Assembly (NCBI GenBank): GCA_010279815.1
Contig: QEOQ01000204.1
Span: 993,561 to 1,057,560 of the forward strand
Reading direction: 5' to 3'
Length of the DNA stretch: 64,000 nucleotides
Source: Brachionus plicatilis
Taxonomy: Eukaryota; Rotifera; Eurotatoria; Ploima; Brachionidae
Shown here: one piece after another, positions 10,923 through 23,321 of the stretch
Layout of the letters: the number at the start of each line of letters is the position of its first letter
Numbering within the stretch: position 1 is the first letter of the stretch
The notes under the pieces: model-generated
The model's input: the letters and a program-made list of their open reading frames with translations, nothing else
Told to the model about the DNA's origin: nothing
Databases searched by the model: none
Translations under genes and position numbers: made by a program

Positions 10923-12835
10923 TTACATTTCGATTAAAATTGTACTATTTGAATTTAAATCAGGATCGATAAATGATTTACACAAATTGTGGTCCCTTGG
11001 ATCACCCCAACCACCATTTGATTTTTTAATTGTTAAAATTCCCGTATTTACAGCATTTAAATCAAACTTATCACTGAAAAGGTCATTTTTTTTTCTTTCC
11101 ATAGTTTGTTTAAGATTTTCAATCTTAGCCTTTGGATCACAATTTGAGCCTTTATGATGAGTGCCACTTAAGTAAAGAAATTTTGATTTATCTTGAATGT
11201 ATTTTGCAAAAAAATTATACCATTCACCCATATGAATCACTCTAGATGAAACCGGGTATATTGCTACTAAAGGAAGTTTAAAACAACTTTGGCTAATGTA
11301 CTGAAGTGTCCAGTCCCAATTATAATCATCGTATGTACAAAAAGCCTATTCATTTATCATTATTAAAAAATACTTTAAATCTAAATGCATCTTACATTTG
11401 AGCAGTCTTTAATCATTTTCCACTGAGTCCGTGATAGCATCAAGCCTGTGTTATGCTTCGAAGAGTGCCAATAACCCTTTGCATACTAAAAAATTCAATT
11501 TTTTCTTTAGGCTTGAATTTTTTGATTTTAAAATTAAAATAACTTTTTTCAAGTTGTTCATTTCTAAATTCTGTTTGCTTCGATCAAAAATCGCCAGCGA
11601 TACCACGTCTATATCACTCAGAATTCTTAAATTTAAAATAAAATTAATTGATCTAATTTTTCAAATTAAAACTAAATTATTAATTTTTTGGATGTTTTTT
11701 TTTTTAATTTTAGTAAGAGACGAGTGAAGAATTTTCTACGTCTAATAACATCAAGCTATTGACTCGATACTTACAATTTTTTCTAGAATAAAAACTAAAT
11801 TACTTTTCTGAAAGTTTATGCAGAACATGTATTGAGTCTGGAAGCAGATAATGATCCTCCTCAAGCATCAGAATGTGTAAATTGTCCAACAATTTGGTTT
11901 CGTTTAGTCTGTCGAATATAAAGGCGAGCTGAATTGTTACAAAAATTTTACAATATGAATATAAAGAATTCAAAGTTTACCTTCCAGAACCAATGGTGCT
12001 TTATTTGAACAACTTGAGATTCACGGTAGTTTCCATAGGTGTCGGGATATGCCGCGTTATTGCAGCCTATTTCTAAGGCCCTACGCAAGGTTTAAAATTA
12101 AATTAAAAAAAGAAACAAAATTTTAATCTTCAAGTACTTTGCTTTGTTCAAAGATCGCGGACAATCGTTTGAATCTTTACCGGGAAATGTATCAGGATAC
12201 AACTGTAATGAGTATGGATAAAAAATTTGTAATGTCTAAAATAAAAAAATTAATATTTTTGTTTTATTTTTATTGAAATAGAAAATTACTGCACAAAAAT
12301 CAATAGATTTGATTAAGGTATTCATTTCTTCGTCATAAATGTCATGGGAAAAAACCACCAATGCTTGTTCGATGTACTTTGTTTCTTTAAGTGAATTAAT
12401 AAGCTCTTTCAGATAATTTAAGCGAGAATGAACTTGAATGAGGATAACAATAAATTTGGGCATTTTATAGACTGGACTAGTTTTTGGCCGCCGGTTTGTT
12501 GTTTTATTCAAAATATTCTGAACTTTGATCTCATTTTGAAGAATACTTTCTATGAAATTTCTATTCCGAATTGGCAACTGTGAATTTTGATCTTTGATTT
12601 TTAGGCGCAAAATTTGGATTATTTGACTAGAATTAGACGAATGCTGAATCTTGGTCAAATTGTCATTCTGGATAATCTGAGACCAATTGGGATTTACTAA
12701 TTCGGAATTTTTCCCAGATGAATTGAAGTCTTTTATTTGACTTATAAGCTCAATGTTCAATAGGACTATGACAAAAACTGGAACCGAGAGCAAATAGCGA
12801 ACTTTGGACCGATTCCACGCTATTGTTGGTCTCAT
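10923..12835 (-). CDS. MGAT2: MGAT2-type N-acetylglucosaminyltransferase II, copy B
   Basis: Eight exons, in coding order: 12835-12290, 12235-12138, 12080-11981, 11928-11804, 11625-11544, 11485-11396, 11345-11221, 11166-10923; 469 residues. A membrane anchor lies at about residues 14-32 (YLLSVPVFVIVLLNIELI). The longer stem has N-glycosylation sequons. Motifs: QVHSRLNYLKELINSL, VVFSHDIYD, MLEEDHY, YDDYNWDWTLQY, GTHHKGS and GGWGDPRDHNLCKSF. Exons 2-6 have the same lengths as in copy A (98, 100, 125, 82, 90). Copy A's 30- and 95-base exons are one 125-base exon here, and the intron inside the GGW motif is absent. The C-terminus is about 18 residues longer than in copy A. Both copies keep the metal-binding and conserved C-terminal motifs, so both look functional. 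Confidence 0.94.
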
Positions 12836-15800
12836 TTATTTTAACAATTCGAAGATAATTCAGATCGAAGTTTTTAAGTTTATTCTTGGTTTTAAAAAAA
12901 AACTTGAAATTATTTAATTTAATTTAGATTGTTTTCTCTCTTGTATTTCATTATATCGTTGAGAAATTTTGCATGAACAACGTTATAACAACAAAACTAA
13001 CAATCAGTTAACATAAAATTTTGTATGAAATGAAGTCAACAAAATTTCAAGATAAATCTAAAAAATTTAAAAATTATACACTTTTAAGTTTATCTGGCCA
13101 AGTCTTGCTCAAAAAGTAAGCTAGAAAAGAAAATTTAATTAAATAAAAAATTTCAGCTCTTTTCATTATCTACAAATAAAATTTTCTTAGAGCGGCAATC
13201 ATAGCTCTTATTATTTTTTCTTTTAATGTGTTTTTTAAACAAACCGAATTTTTTTGTAATTAAAGTTATCTCAAACTTGAATTCTTCGTTTGGCATCAGT
13301 AGGAGCAAGAACATGTATTGGAATGAAATTCATTCAAACGTGACTAAAAAATTGCTAGAATATTTTTGGTCAAAATATACAAAAATACTCACTTTTGTTT
13401 GAAAATAATTTCTTTAGATAAAACTGCAAATACCGAAATAAAGATATTTGAGATTAGTAAACTAGACGGGATTTGACAAATATTAGAACTATGCAAAGAA
13501 ATATTGGTTTTAGGTTTCGTGCGACTCTATTCGATTCATTTTGGAAGCACTTAATGCATTTTTTAGGGCTGATTCTTTAAAATAATTAACAAAAAAAAAT
13601 GTGCTAAAGACATGAACATTTACTTTTTATTTAGTTAAACTTTGATTTTATTTAGATAGGAAAATTAGAATCTAATTGCCATTTTAGTAAATTTGCTTTA
13701 AAGGAAGTTTTGATAATGGTGGAAAGACAATAGGTCCTCAAAGTTTAAAATTATTGAACAAAGATTTGAGTGACTAGTCATGCTTTTAAAATTAAATGCT
13801 AAATTAAATATGATTAGCTGTATGGACAAAGAAAATAATCCTAACAAAGCCATTTTAATAATGGTCGGATTAAAAAGCGAACAAATATCAATAAAGTGTT
13901 CTAATGATTTTATACGGATACAGAAATTCTCTTAATAAAACACAAAAATTTAATTTAAATTTGATTTTTTACTAAAATCATGTATTTGTGAGTCTGAGCA
14001 TGATTTAGGACCATTTTCCAAAAAAAACTATTAATATTAATTTTTTTCTATCTACTAGCTTCTAATATGTATGTATTATTTGATCAAAAATAAATTTATT
14101 CAAATTCCTCAACTAAAGTTTCCGCTTCGACGACCTAATTAGTCAAAATAAATCAATAATAATCCAAAATTCATACATTATATGTACTATAATATATAAA
14201 TTAATTCATTTTTTAATTAAAAATTCTTTCGTAAAGATGATTGAATAAAATTTATGCAATTAGTTTCGGTTAGATTTTTTAAATTTTATGCATTTAAAAA
14301 CATCTTTAATTGAATTGAAAACAAATTCCTTTCGATTTTTTCAAAAAAAAAATTTTTAAAGGTAAATTAATAACTAACCTCGAATTTACGATACATTAAC
14401 AAAAAAGTGCATCCCACACTGTAAAATTGATAATGAATCTTTGAAAAATAGCATTTGAAGACAGCATCTTTTTAATTCTCTTCGCTAGCTTCATAAACCG
14501 TATAAAATAACAATTCACCAAAATTTACAGAAACAAGTAAATATACATATATTTATTTTTTATTTTTTTTCAACTAATTTTCTTTTATTTAAGGAAAATA
14601 ATTGACCTGGCTATTTGAAAACTTAAGTTAAAGTCTTTAAGTACTCAAAGTAGTTAATTATGCCCATCCAAGATCACAAAACCAACAAAAGTATTGAACT
14701 CAACATTTTCTATGTTTTCGAGTATGATTTTGAATTCATTTTTATGTTAATTTGAATTTTTATAAAAACATAAAATGATAAAGAATCATTAAGATAATTT
14801 ATTGTATGCACCATTTTAAACAAAGCCCAAGTTTTATAAGCGAAAGAAACCTATAACAAAAATTCTTTTTTTTTATTTAATTTTTTTTTAAATTAGTCTA
14901 AATTTTTCATTTAAAAAAAACATAGACGATAGTCATATCTTGTTGAAAATCAATAATTTTATTCAGACGCATTCTTGGAAAAAAAATTATTTTGTGAGAG
15001 CAGGTTTCAAAAAATCCTATAATCATAAAATAAAAACATTTTATTAGATACAAAATCCATGGATCTTTTTTAATGTTTTCCTTGTTTAACCAGACTTGGC
15101 AAATATTTGGTCAGTAAAATTTTGCTTAAGATAAATTTCATGAGAAAAATTATCTTGAAAATTTAATATTGTGCGTAAAGATATGACTGATTGAATGAAC
15201 TGAACTTATTCTTAATATATAAAATAAAATTTTTATTATTTATTTGGAATGAGTGGTTTTTTGGCAACTGTTTTGAATAATCCTTTGAGAAATAAAAAAT
15301 ATAAAACACAATAATTTTGTCACAAATCAGTGATCCCTAGTGTGGATTCCAATTTTTATTTTCATCAATCAATCTAGATTAAAATCAAAAAAATAATGGT
15401 TTATCTATTTTCAACTTTTTTTGATTTTAGACAGTAAAAATAAAAATAAAATCATTTTGACGTTAATTTTTTTTAATTTTTCTTAATCTCAGATCTCTAT
15501 TTATTTGAATTTTAGTAAAACTCAAATAATTAAAAATAAAAAATTGCAACATTTGAAAATCTATAATAAATCTTTTAAAAAAATTAAAATTTTCTTTAAT
15601 TTAGGCTCGAATTTAAAATATTATTTAGGAACTTAGCTTTATTTCTGTCGTCAAATTAAATAAAGATAAAAATTTATAAATTAGAAAAAAAACTGTAACT
15701 AACCTTAAATAAAAAAATCATTCTTAAATAATTTATGGATTTACTTTAAATTTTCCAATTTGCATTTGGTTTTGAAAAAACAAGTTCTTTCATTAAATGA

Positions 15801-17286
15801 TCAACTCTGAATTTTTAATAGTTAAATTAATTTAAAATATCATAATTGAATATTATATTTATTGATTTTTGGTTCACTTTTCATTTGATTCCCGATTTAA
15901 CATAAACAAAATATGTTGACTAAGACTTGAGCATTGTTAATAAATAAAACTTCTAAATTAGCAATTTGACTCGATCATCAAACCCTAAATAAAGGAAAAT
16001 AATTAAATAAATTTTAGTTATAATCGGATAAAATTGAAAAATAATCTCAATTTACTCTAAAAGTATGACTCATTCATAAAAAGATTTATTACTAAAAGTA
16101 AAATATTTAAAAAATCAAAAACTCTTGATATCTATATTATTGATCATACTATTTGATAGCTTTTCTTCCACAAAAAAATTATTTAACTCAAAAAATTTCA
16201 GAACAATTTTTTAAACTGAATGATAATTTAACTAATTTAATAATTTAAGAGAGACGTAACCAAAATATGGTTTAATTTGTTTCTATCTTTGACTATATTT
16301 TTTTACTTGAAATCGTTTCTAACCTAAATAAACTAATACTATTTTTAAAATTTGTTTATTCCAAATAAAGAGTCTAAATTTATCGCTTAAATTGTTGACC
16401 TGTAGTCCCTTTTTTAAATTAATATTAATTAACCAAAATACCTGTCCAAAAAAAATACTTCTTTGATATCAAGAAAGTATTAGATTGAAAAATTAGTATT
16501 TAATTATCAATTTTTATTTTAATAACATATTTTTTAATATAAAAAGTTGATTGGATTTTTTTTATCTTTTCTCTAGATTGTGTTTTTTAATCATTAAATT
16601 ATTAAATGATAGTATCTATTTCCCAATATTTCAGATTTAAATAAGTTCAATTGAAGTTTTAATTTTTTTTTTAAATATTGAAGAGTAAACTTGTTGATTT
16701 ATCTTGAAACTTGATTATTTTTAAATCTCATTTTTGAAAGAAAATTTTTTTTTGTTTAATTCTAAGACTAAAAAGCAAGCCTTTGGTTTCTAAAAATCTC
16801 GATCTATGAAAAAATTATTATTAGCTATAAGCATAAATTGAAGTATATAGCTTTTATTATTTTGAAAATAAAATTCATATTTTTTGTTCAAATTTTGCTC
16901 TGCATTTATTTTTAATCGTAGAAATATATTCAAAGCATTTTTTTTGTAGTAAATTTTTTTTCATATGTTTGAATATATGTGATTATAGATAGAACTCGAT
17001 ATTTTAAACAGAAAATATTTTGAATAATTTTAAATCAAGTAAAACAATAAGATAAATGCGGACTTTCATCAGAATACAGAATTGCATTAAAAGCACGTTC
17101 ATTATTATTTATTTTAATAGAAATTTTTGCATTTAAAATTTGATTGTGTAATTATTCTCTATTTCTAGAAATTACACAATCTTTCTCACTCATTTTAAAA
17201 ATTACTTAAGTTTAAGTTAATAATTTCGTAACAGTTTAAAATTATTTAGAGGACGAAGAACAGAGAAATCTAGTAACCCAAAATAC
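12836..17286. other. AT-rich intergenic stretch
   Basis: Between MGAT2 copy B and MBF1. No coding exon, tRNA or clear repeat was recognised. The promoter of copy B must lie near 12836-13100, where I see no distinct motif. Confidence 0.65.
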
Positions 17287-17294
17287 TATAAATA
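17287..17294 (+). promoter_or_regulatory. Possible TATA-like box of MBF1
   Basis: TATAAATA lies 70 bases before the MBF1 start codon. In such AT-rich sequence this can occur by chance, so the call is weak. A tract TTAATTATTGTAG about 25 bases before the ATG also resembles a splice acceptor and could be a trans-splice or 5' UTR splice site. Confidence 0.25.
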
Positions 17295-17363
17295 GTTCTC
17301 TTGGTAATATTTTGACTAATCTTGTTAATTATTGTAGATTTTTATAAAAAAAAACTTTGAAAA

Positions 17364-17816
17364 ATGGCTCATCTAGGAGGTCAAGTTGGTTGGAATGATG
17401 TTACTGTCATTGGCAAAAAGGGACCAAAAACCGGAACACACCTTAAATCACAAGCTGAGATAAGCGCTGCTCAAAAAAAAGGTCTTGCTGTAGAAACAGA
17501 GAAAAAATATGAAGCTGGCGGCAATAAACAACATGGAGGGCCATCAAATGCAACTAAATTGGATCGAGAAACCGAGGAACTTAAACACAAAACTCTTGAT
17601 CTACAAGTTGGAAAAGTGATTCAACAAGCTAGAACAGCAAAGGGCATGACTCAAGTTGAATTGGCTCGTACTATCAACGAAAAGCAGCAAGTCATTAACG
17701 AATATGAACAAGCTAAGGGAATTCCAAATCAGCAGGTTTTAAGCAAGCTCGAGAGAGTTTTGGGTGTAAAACTTAGAGGAAAAGAAATTGGACAGCCATT
17801 CGGACCAAAGAAATAA
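17364..17816 (+). CDS. EDF1: Multiprotein bridging factor 1 (EDF1)
   Basis: A single uninterrupted exon of 150 residues (human EDF1 is 148). The N-terminal MBF1 domain covers about residues 1-70 (GWNDVTVIGKKGP, then LDRETEELKHKTLDLQVGK). A Cro/C1-type helix-turn-helix follows at about 81-135: IQQARTAKGMTQVELARTIN, then VINEYEQAKGIPNQQVLSKL and LGVKLRGK. MBF1 bridges bZIP-type activators to TBP and also associates with colliding ribosomes (family knowledge). The gene is intron-less, unlike most neighbours, which could reflect an old retrocopy or simple intron loss. AT-rich intergenic DNA flanks it on both sides. Confidence 0.96.
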   Translation: MAHLGGQVGWNDVTVIGKKGPKTGTHLKSQAEISAAQKKGLAVETEKKYEAGGNKQHGGPSNATKLDRETEELKHKTLDLQVGKVIQQARTAKGMTQVELARTINEKQQVINEYEQAKGIPNQQVLSKLERVLGVKLRGKEIGQPFGPKK

Positions 17817-19043
17817 AAAATTCTATAAGTGATGTATAAATTAATGATTTTAAAGTATATTTAAAAGCTTAAAAAATTAATAAATTTTTTCAATTCAATA
17901 ATTTTTCTTATCGTTATGACTTCAAAAATAATTATTATCAACTAATTAGCAGTCAAATTTAATGATACTTTACTGGAATTAGAAATTTCAAATCTTTCGA
18001 TTTTCAAATAGACATGTGATTAAAAAAAAAAAAGAAAAATTTACTCAGTTTATAGCAATCAATTAGTACCGATGCGCTAAATGTCTTGAAAGAAACAGAA
18101 AATGATTTTATTTATTTATTTTTTTTGTTGTTGAAATTAAATAAATTGTTTAGCCTTTTATTAAACTCTTTTTAACAGATATTTTTTTTGCTTATGAGGT
18201 TAAAATAATTATTAAATAATAAATAATTAATAAAGTGGCTGAAATAAAACTTTGTCTCCATTTCAAACAACCATGTTTTAATATGAAGTATTTTTTCAAA
18301 AAAAAAAATAGGTTAAATCAATAACCCAAATTTCAAAATCAGTGAAATATTTAAAATCAAACAATCACCGTTAAACACAAACTTTATTTTATAATTATAT
18401 TGTTTAGGTGTGAAAAAATCTCAGTTAAAATAATAAATTTTATCAAAACAATGAACTTTTTTAAATTCCTGATTTTCTAAATTTTATTTATTTGATTTTT
18501 TTAAAATCAGTCTGATTAAAACTTTAGACTAAATGTTTTTTTTAAAGTGTATTATTGTAAAATTTTATTTTATACATTATCATTAGTGTTTTTTATTACA
18601 AAATTTATTTGCGTGAAGGAATTACATGAAATTACAATTTAATAGCATTTTAACAAACTTCCTTTACTTCCTAATTTACTGGATTAAATTAAACCTTGAC
18701 TCAAGAAAATTCAAACTAAACTTTAATAATCAGAAATTAAAATATAAAATTTTAAAGACTTTAGATTACGAAATAAACACAATATTTCTTAAAATTGTGT
18801 CATTTGTTTTTTTAAATTGAAGATCATAATTTTAAAAAAATGTCAGTTTATATAAAAAAAAACTATCTTTCCAATTTATGTCTTTTCTAATAAGTTACTT
18901 AATTAAGTTTTTTATTTTATCAGATCGATTTAAAACTTTTTTGTAATTATGTTGGCAATTCAACATAATTCCAGAAAATCACATTCCTGCTTAATTTTTT
19001 AATTTAAATTTTCATTAAATTTCATTATTTTCAAGATTTTAGT
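17817..19043. other. AT-rich intergenic stretch
   Basis: No coding or RNA feature is supported. The open frame at 18626-18820 is low-complexity and has no recognisable domain. Confidence 0.65.
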
Positions 19044-19556
19044 TTATTCTGATGGAACAATAGCTCGGTAGGATAGACAAAAATCTAAAGCTTCCGAAAT
19101 ATCTAATTCACTGTCAGTGCCTTCAATCATTGCTTTATTCCATTAGTAACTTAAATGGTAATAATAGCGAGAAATACCCAATGGTGTCTCCAGAGGCTCA
19201 TAATGGTCCTTGTACATTATTTTTAATTTCTATTTGGAAAAAAAAAGTTTTTAACTCGAATATTTTTAAAATGACTCTTTATTAAATTATCTTTTTAAAA
19301 ACGATACGCCTTGAACCGTACATGGTTTAAAATCGTTAATTCTTTTTTTAATTGGCACAACTTTTGTTTAAAAATTATTATTTCTAGAAATTAATTTGAT
19401 AATTAAATAAAGATTATTGTCTAAAAATAAATCGTAATAAATTTTATCCTTTTTGAATCACAACTTTTCAATATTAATTTCAAAACCTGCCTATAAGCTC
19501 ATAAAAATGACTTAAAAATTATGAAATGACCGCCATCCAATTGTGTATAATCATGC
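19044..19556 (-). pseudogene. Two-exon gene remnant with in-frame stops, unidentified
   Basis: Two exon-like segments on the minus strand are bounded by good splice sites and share phase. The first, 19556-19487, follows TTTTAAG and ends GGCAG|GTTTTG; it reads HDYTQLDGGHFIIFKSFL, then TGA, then AYRQ. The second, 19229-19044, follows a pyrimidine-rich TTTCCAAATAG; it reads KLKIMYKDHYEPLETPLGIS and RYYYHLSY, then TAA at 19145-19143, then WNKAMIEGTDSELDISEALD and FCLSYRAIVPSE before its terminal TAA. Both segments are protein-like in composition and joined in phase 0, but each carries one internal stop. I do not recognise the family. Upstream exons were not found. A decayed gene or processed remnant is the simplest reading. 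Confidence 0.5.
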
Positions 19557-19993
19557 CTTAAAATCAATCAGTTTGTATCTATATTTCTGATTCCATCACT
19601 TAAAATACAGAACCAAAATATTCTTTTTCGTAATTTTCTCCACAGATTTTATTTGTGTTTAATTTTTTATTACGTGATAAATTCACAAATATCTATAAAT
19701 TTTCTTGAATTTGAATAAAAAATTGTTGAAATCAAATTTTTGAATTAAATGATCCTAAACAAGAATTATTTTACCCTTATCCGTCGAAGATATAACAAAG
19801 TACGTTAAAGATATAAAAAGTTAAGTTGAAGACTAGAATCGATCAATTTAGACTCAAAAAAAATAAAAAGAAAGCATTTTATTATTTTTAAGATTTTATT
19901 AACAAATATATTAATAAAAACTTAAGATAAAAAATAAAAAAATCCTAAGAACAAAAAACTAATCAAATTAACTTAATATATATTATTAAAAAA

Positions 19994-20211
19994 TTACTGT
20001 GTTAATTTTTTCAAGTGTCCTCTATAAACAAAGTTTTGATAATGAGAACAAAAACTTGAATTTTTATTGTCACACTTTTTAGCGTCCTTTTCATTCTGGT
20101 ATATTGTAAATCTTCCTATGTTAGCTTTTCTTGATTCTGACTTTTGGCATTCTTCATCACAAGCTCTTTTATAAACTTGCATCCCAGTTCTTTCAATTGA
20201 TTGTAATGCTC
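19994..20211 (-). CDS. Possible terminal exon of a small Cys-containing protein
   Basis: After an acceptor-like tract (TTATTTTTATTCTGAAG) an open frame of about 72 codons runs to a TAA at 19996-19994. It reads ALQSIERTGMQVYKRACDEE, then CQKSESRKANIGRFTIYQNE and KDAKKCDNKNSSFCSHYQNF. It has four Cys (CDEEC and a CDNKNSSFC pair) and many charged residues. The frame also continues upstream into a hydrophobic stretch that would look like a signal peptide, but that stretch has no ATG, so it is more likely intron. An upstream exon was not identified. The function is unknown; a secreted disulfide-bonded peptide is one possibility. Confidence 0.35.
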
Positions 20212-20740
20212 CTTCAGAATAAAAATAATAAAAAATGAAATTAAAGTTAAATAAAGTTAAATAAGATAAAAACGATAACAAAAAAAAAGAAAGAAAAAAG
20301 GATAAATGAGTCTTTGTAAAAAAAAAAAATTTAAAAACAATTTATTGAAAAAGCTAGAGGTTAGAAATGTTTAAAATTTAAATATTTGATAGTTCAAAAA
20401 AAAAGAAAAAAAGAAAAATTCAAAATAAAGTTGAATAAAATGAAATCAAATAAAAATAGAAATAAAAAAGTTAAATTAAATTCAATTAAATTAAAAAGGT
20501 ATATTGAAATAGAGAGTTGCAGGTGGCTCATGTTTACATAGTTGAGGCTTCAGGAAAAGAAAAGAAATAGAAAGGAAGTTAGGTAGAAAAAATTTGGTTT
20601 TAATTAATAGTATTAAATATTTATTTTTTTTACAAAATAAATTGGGTAAGCTCCTAAGGTTGGTAGCAATTCAGGACTAACTAACTAGATAAAATACTAT
20701 TTTTAGTTAATCGAATTTGTATGTTAAAAAATCGTTTTGT

Positions 20741-20960
20741 ATGTTTTAAGTATATATGGTAACCAAGTCTAGCCGGGTGCCCTATTTTTTTATTGCATAT
20801 TTCGCGCCCATTTTGTTCGAAAACTTCAAAAATAGTAACCCAATATCCCCGAAATTTTTTATCACCCCCTTACCTACGGCGGTTGATTTCGTGTGGTTTA
20901 AAAGGAGATAAAGCGGTTTACCCGATTAAACCTAAAATTGTATAAAATTACCCCAAATTT
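20741..20960. other. Compositionally distinct patch in AT-rich DNA
   Basis: This stretch is clearly less AT-rich than its surroundings (CCGGGTGCCC, TTTCGCGCCC, CACCCCCTTACCTACGGCGG). No ORF, RNA gene or terminal repeat was recognised. It may be a fragment of an inserted element. Confidence 0.4.
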
Positions 20961-21719
20961 AACTCTAAATGAAGAATTTTAACCTATTTTAGCCATTTAA
21001 CCCATATAGGAAAAAATTTATTTAAGTGATTATCTAATTGATTATTAAATTATACATTTGTACAAAATAAAATAAGTTTTAACTATTTGATTTCATTCTA
21101 TAACAATTAGTAAAAAGTTGATAAACAAAAAAAAATTAAACAAAACAAGAGTTAGTTTAAAAGAAGATTTAATAAAAGAGGAAAAACGAAGATTTAATCA
21201 TCATAATCATCACAAAAAAATTCTTTTAAGCAGGATTTATGAAGTATGACCATAAAGTATCAATAATTTAGTCCCCTCTATTGATTCACAAAAGCCCGTA
21301 TAGTTAAAAGTCTTAGAGTTTAAATAATTTCAAAAAGAACAAATGACGTTTTAGAAAAGTAACAAGCTTTGAACTGTCCACTGCTGCAAATTTTTTGAGA
21401 CAAGTGACAAGAGAGTTTTAAAGTCAGGTATTCTTGAGCTTTCAACAAAGACGTCAACGTATTCTTTCGAAAGGCTTTGTTACCAAAGTACTTTTGTGAC
21501 TGAAACAATATTTTAAGTATCTAATAAACAGCTTAATTTATTATTATTTATTTATTTGTGTATCTGTTCAGATAAAAAAAATCAAAATAAAGTTAAATAA
21601 AATAAGTTAAAAAATAGAGAAATATTAAAAATTAAAATTAGTTTTATAAAGAGTAAAGAATATATATTTTAAGTTTTTGATGATTCAGGAAAAAAGATGA
21701 AATAGTAAGGTAGCAATTA

Positions 21720-22420
21720 CACAATGGAGTTGGATATTCGATATATCTTGATTCGAAGCCTGCTTTATATTCTTCCACTAGTCATAGAACCAATGGAATA
21801 GAATTACTAAGTCCTGCCCTGATACATATTTCACTCAACTCACAGAGTCGATTTGAGATTGTATTAGTAGTTTAAGTTTATTGTAGGCCTCATGATGCAA
21901 AATATTGGAAGGAGTATCGTATTTTAGTTTTAGAATAGAACGAACCGCTGAATTTTGAATTACTTCTAATTTTTGGACATTAATTTCTGAGAGAGTTAAA
22001 ACATGGAAAAGAATAATCCAAGATAGATCCAATCAAAGACTTGTAAAGGTTACCTAATGTGTTAAATTTAAGGCCCCATTTTTTTTGATAAGATTTTGAT
22101 TAATTTTGATTAAATTCAATTTTGATTAAATTTTATTTCTATATATTCTTAGGTCAAAATACGTTTTTTCAATTATTTTTTTTGAAAAAATTATTGAACA
22201 AGACTTTTCAACTGAAATCTTCATTTTCCACTTGTAAAGCCACTTTCTAATTCACCCAAGTATCTATTCATCTTACTTTCTAGGTTACCATTTTTTTATA
22301 TATAAAGAAAGTGACAAGATCGTCAGCAAAGAGATGGAAGTATTCATTATTTGTTTTACTTCTTTTAGGAATATCTAGTGATGAAATCGAACTAGCTTTT
22401 TGGAAACAAATTGAAACTTG
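21720..22420 (-). mobile_element. Degenerate non-LTR retrotransposon, reverse transcriptase 3' half
   Basis: Read on the minus strand from about 22410, three pieces of a LINE reverse transcriptase appear in the right order but in shifted frames. First comes NNEYFHLFADDLVTFF with the catalytic FADD (22330-22319). Next is KWKMKISVEKSCSIIFSK, which matches the usual segment after the catalytic box (W..kn.l.in.eKs..i.f). Last is LYKSLIGSILDYSF, then, after a frameshift, KLEVIQNSAVRSILKLKYDT and PSNILHHEAYNKLKLL, the typical post-RT segment (LE.iQN.A.R.il). Several frameshifts and stops show it is dead. The clade (Jockey/CR1/RTE-like) cannot be decided. A second copy of the 3' end lies at about 24360-24575. 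Confidence 0.75.
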
Positions 22421-23321
22421 AATAAATAAAATTTGAAAAGACTATTGAAAAAGGAGTATATACGAATAAAATCTTGAATATAAGATAAATTTGAATTTAT
22501 ATATGATTTTTTTTTATTTTTGAAATTAAGTTTGAAAACTGTCTTTTTTTAAATTAAAATTCGAACTTAACTTCAATTTTAAAAAAACTTGAATTTTAGA
22601 TAAATTCAACTAATAATCTAACAGTATTAAAATTTGAATATAAAATTTGAAAATTTAGTTTTTTGTACTCTTGTAGCGTTGGTTAAATCATAACAGGTAT
22701 CTTTTGGTACTTGTTAAGATGGATGGAACTATTGTAATCCAGAAAATGTAAGAAGAGTTGAGTTGACTGGTGAAAATCTGGCACACTTTTAGTATCCAAA
22801 TCGAATTGAAATTCAATTTATTTAATGAATTCTTTTTTAATTAAATTTTTTTTGATCAATTATTTTTTTGATTAATTTTGATTTTCAAATATTAAATTGA
22901 TTATTTATTATATTCAGTTTTTGATCTAAAAATTTAATATTTTCAAATATTAATTCGAATATTTTAGAGATTTAATTTTTGTTTTTTTAGTTTGTCTATT
23001 TTTACATAAATATTTTCTAAATCAAGACTTGTAAAAATTGAGGAAAAAAATCCGAAAAAGTTAGACTCAACTAATGACCGACGATTTTATTAAAAGACCA
23101 AATTTTTTTAAGACTTTAATTTCAAAAAATTTTCAGGTAACACAATAGTAAGTTACTCAAAAAAGATTTTTGAAACTGTTCTATAAGATTTGAATTCTAC
23201 AAAAAATTGCTTAAATAATTAGTGTAATTTTAATAAGAAAAATATTTTTTTAAATGTTTTGCAGGATTTTTATGAACAAAATATTTGATCAGGAAAGATT
23301 ATTTATTAGTTTATTTTTTGT

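Noticed and set aside
8813..12835. MGAT1 instead of MGAT2
   Set aside because: The YDDYNWDW motif and the GGW-DPRDHELCKS C-terminus are features of MGAT2, not MGAT1.
18626..18820. Open frame of 64 codons on the plus strand
   Set aside because: Low-complexity Leu/Lys/Asn/Phe composition typical of random AT-rich sequence; no splice partners or homology.
19044..19556. Stop-codon reassignment to explain the internal TGA and TAA
   Set aside because: All other genes in the window use TAA, TAG and TGA as normal stops and have none inside conserved regions.
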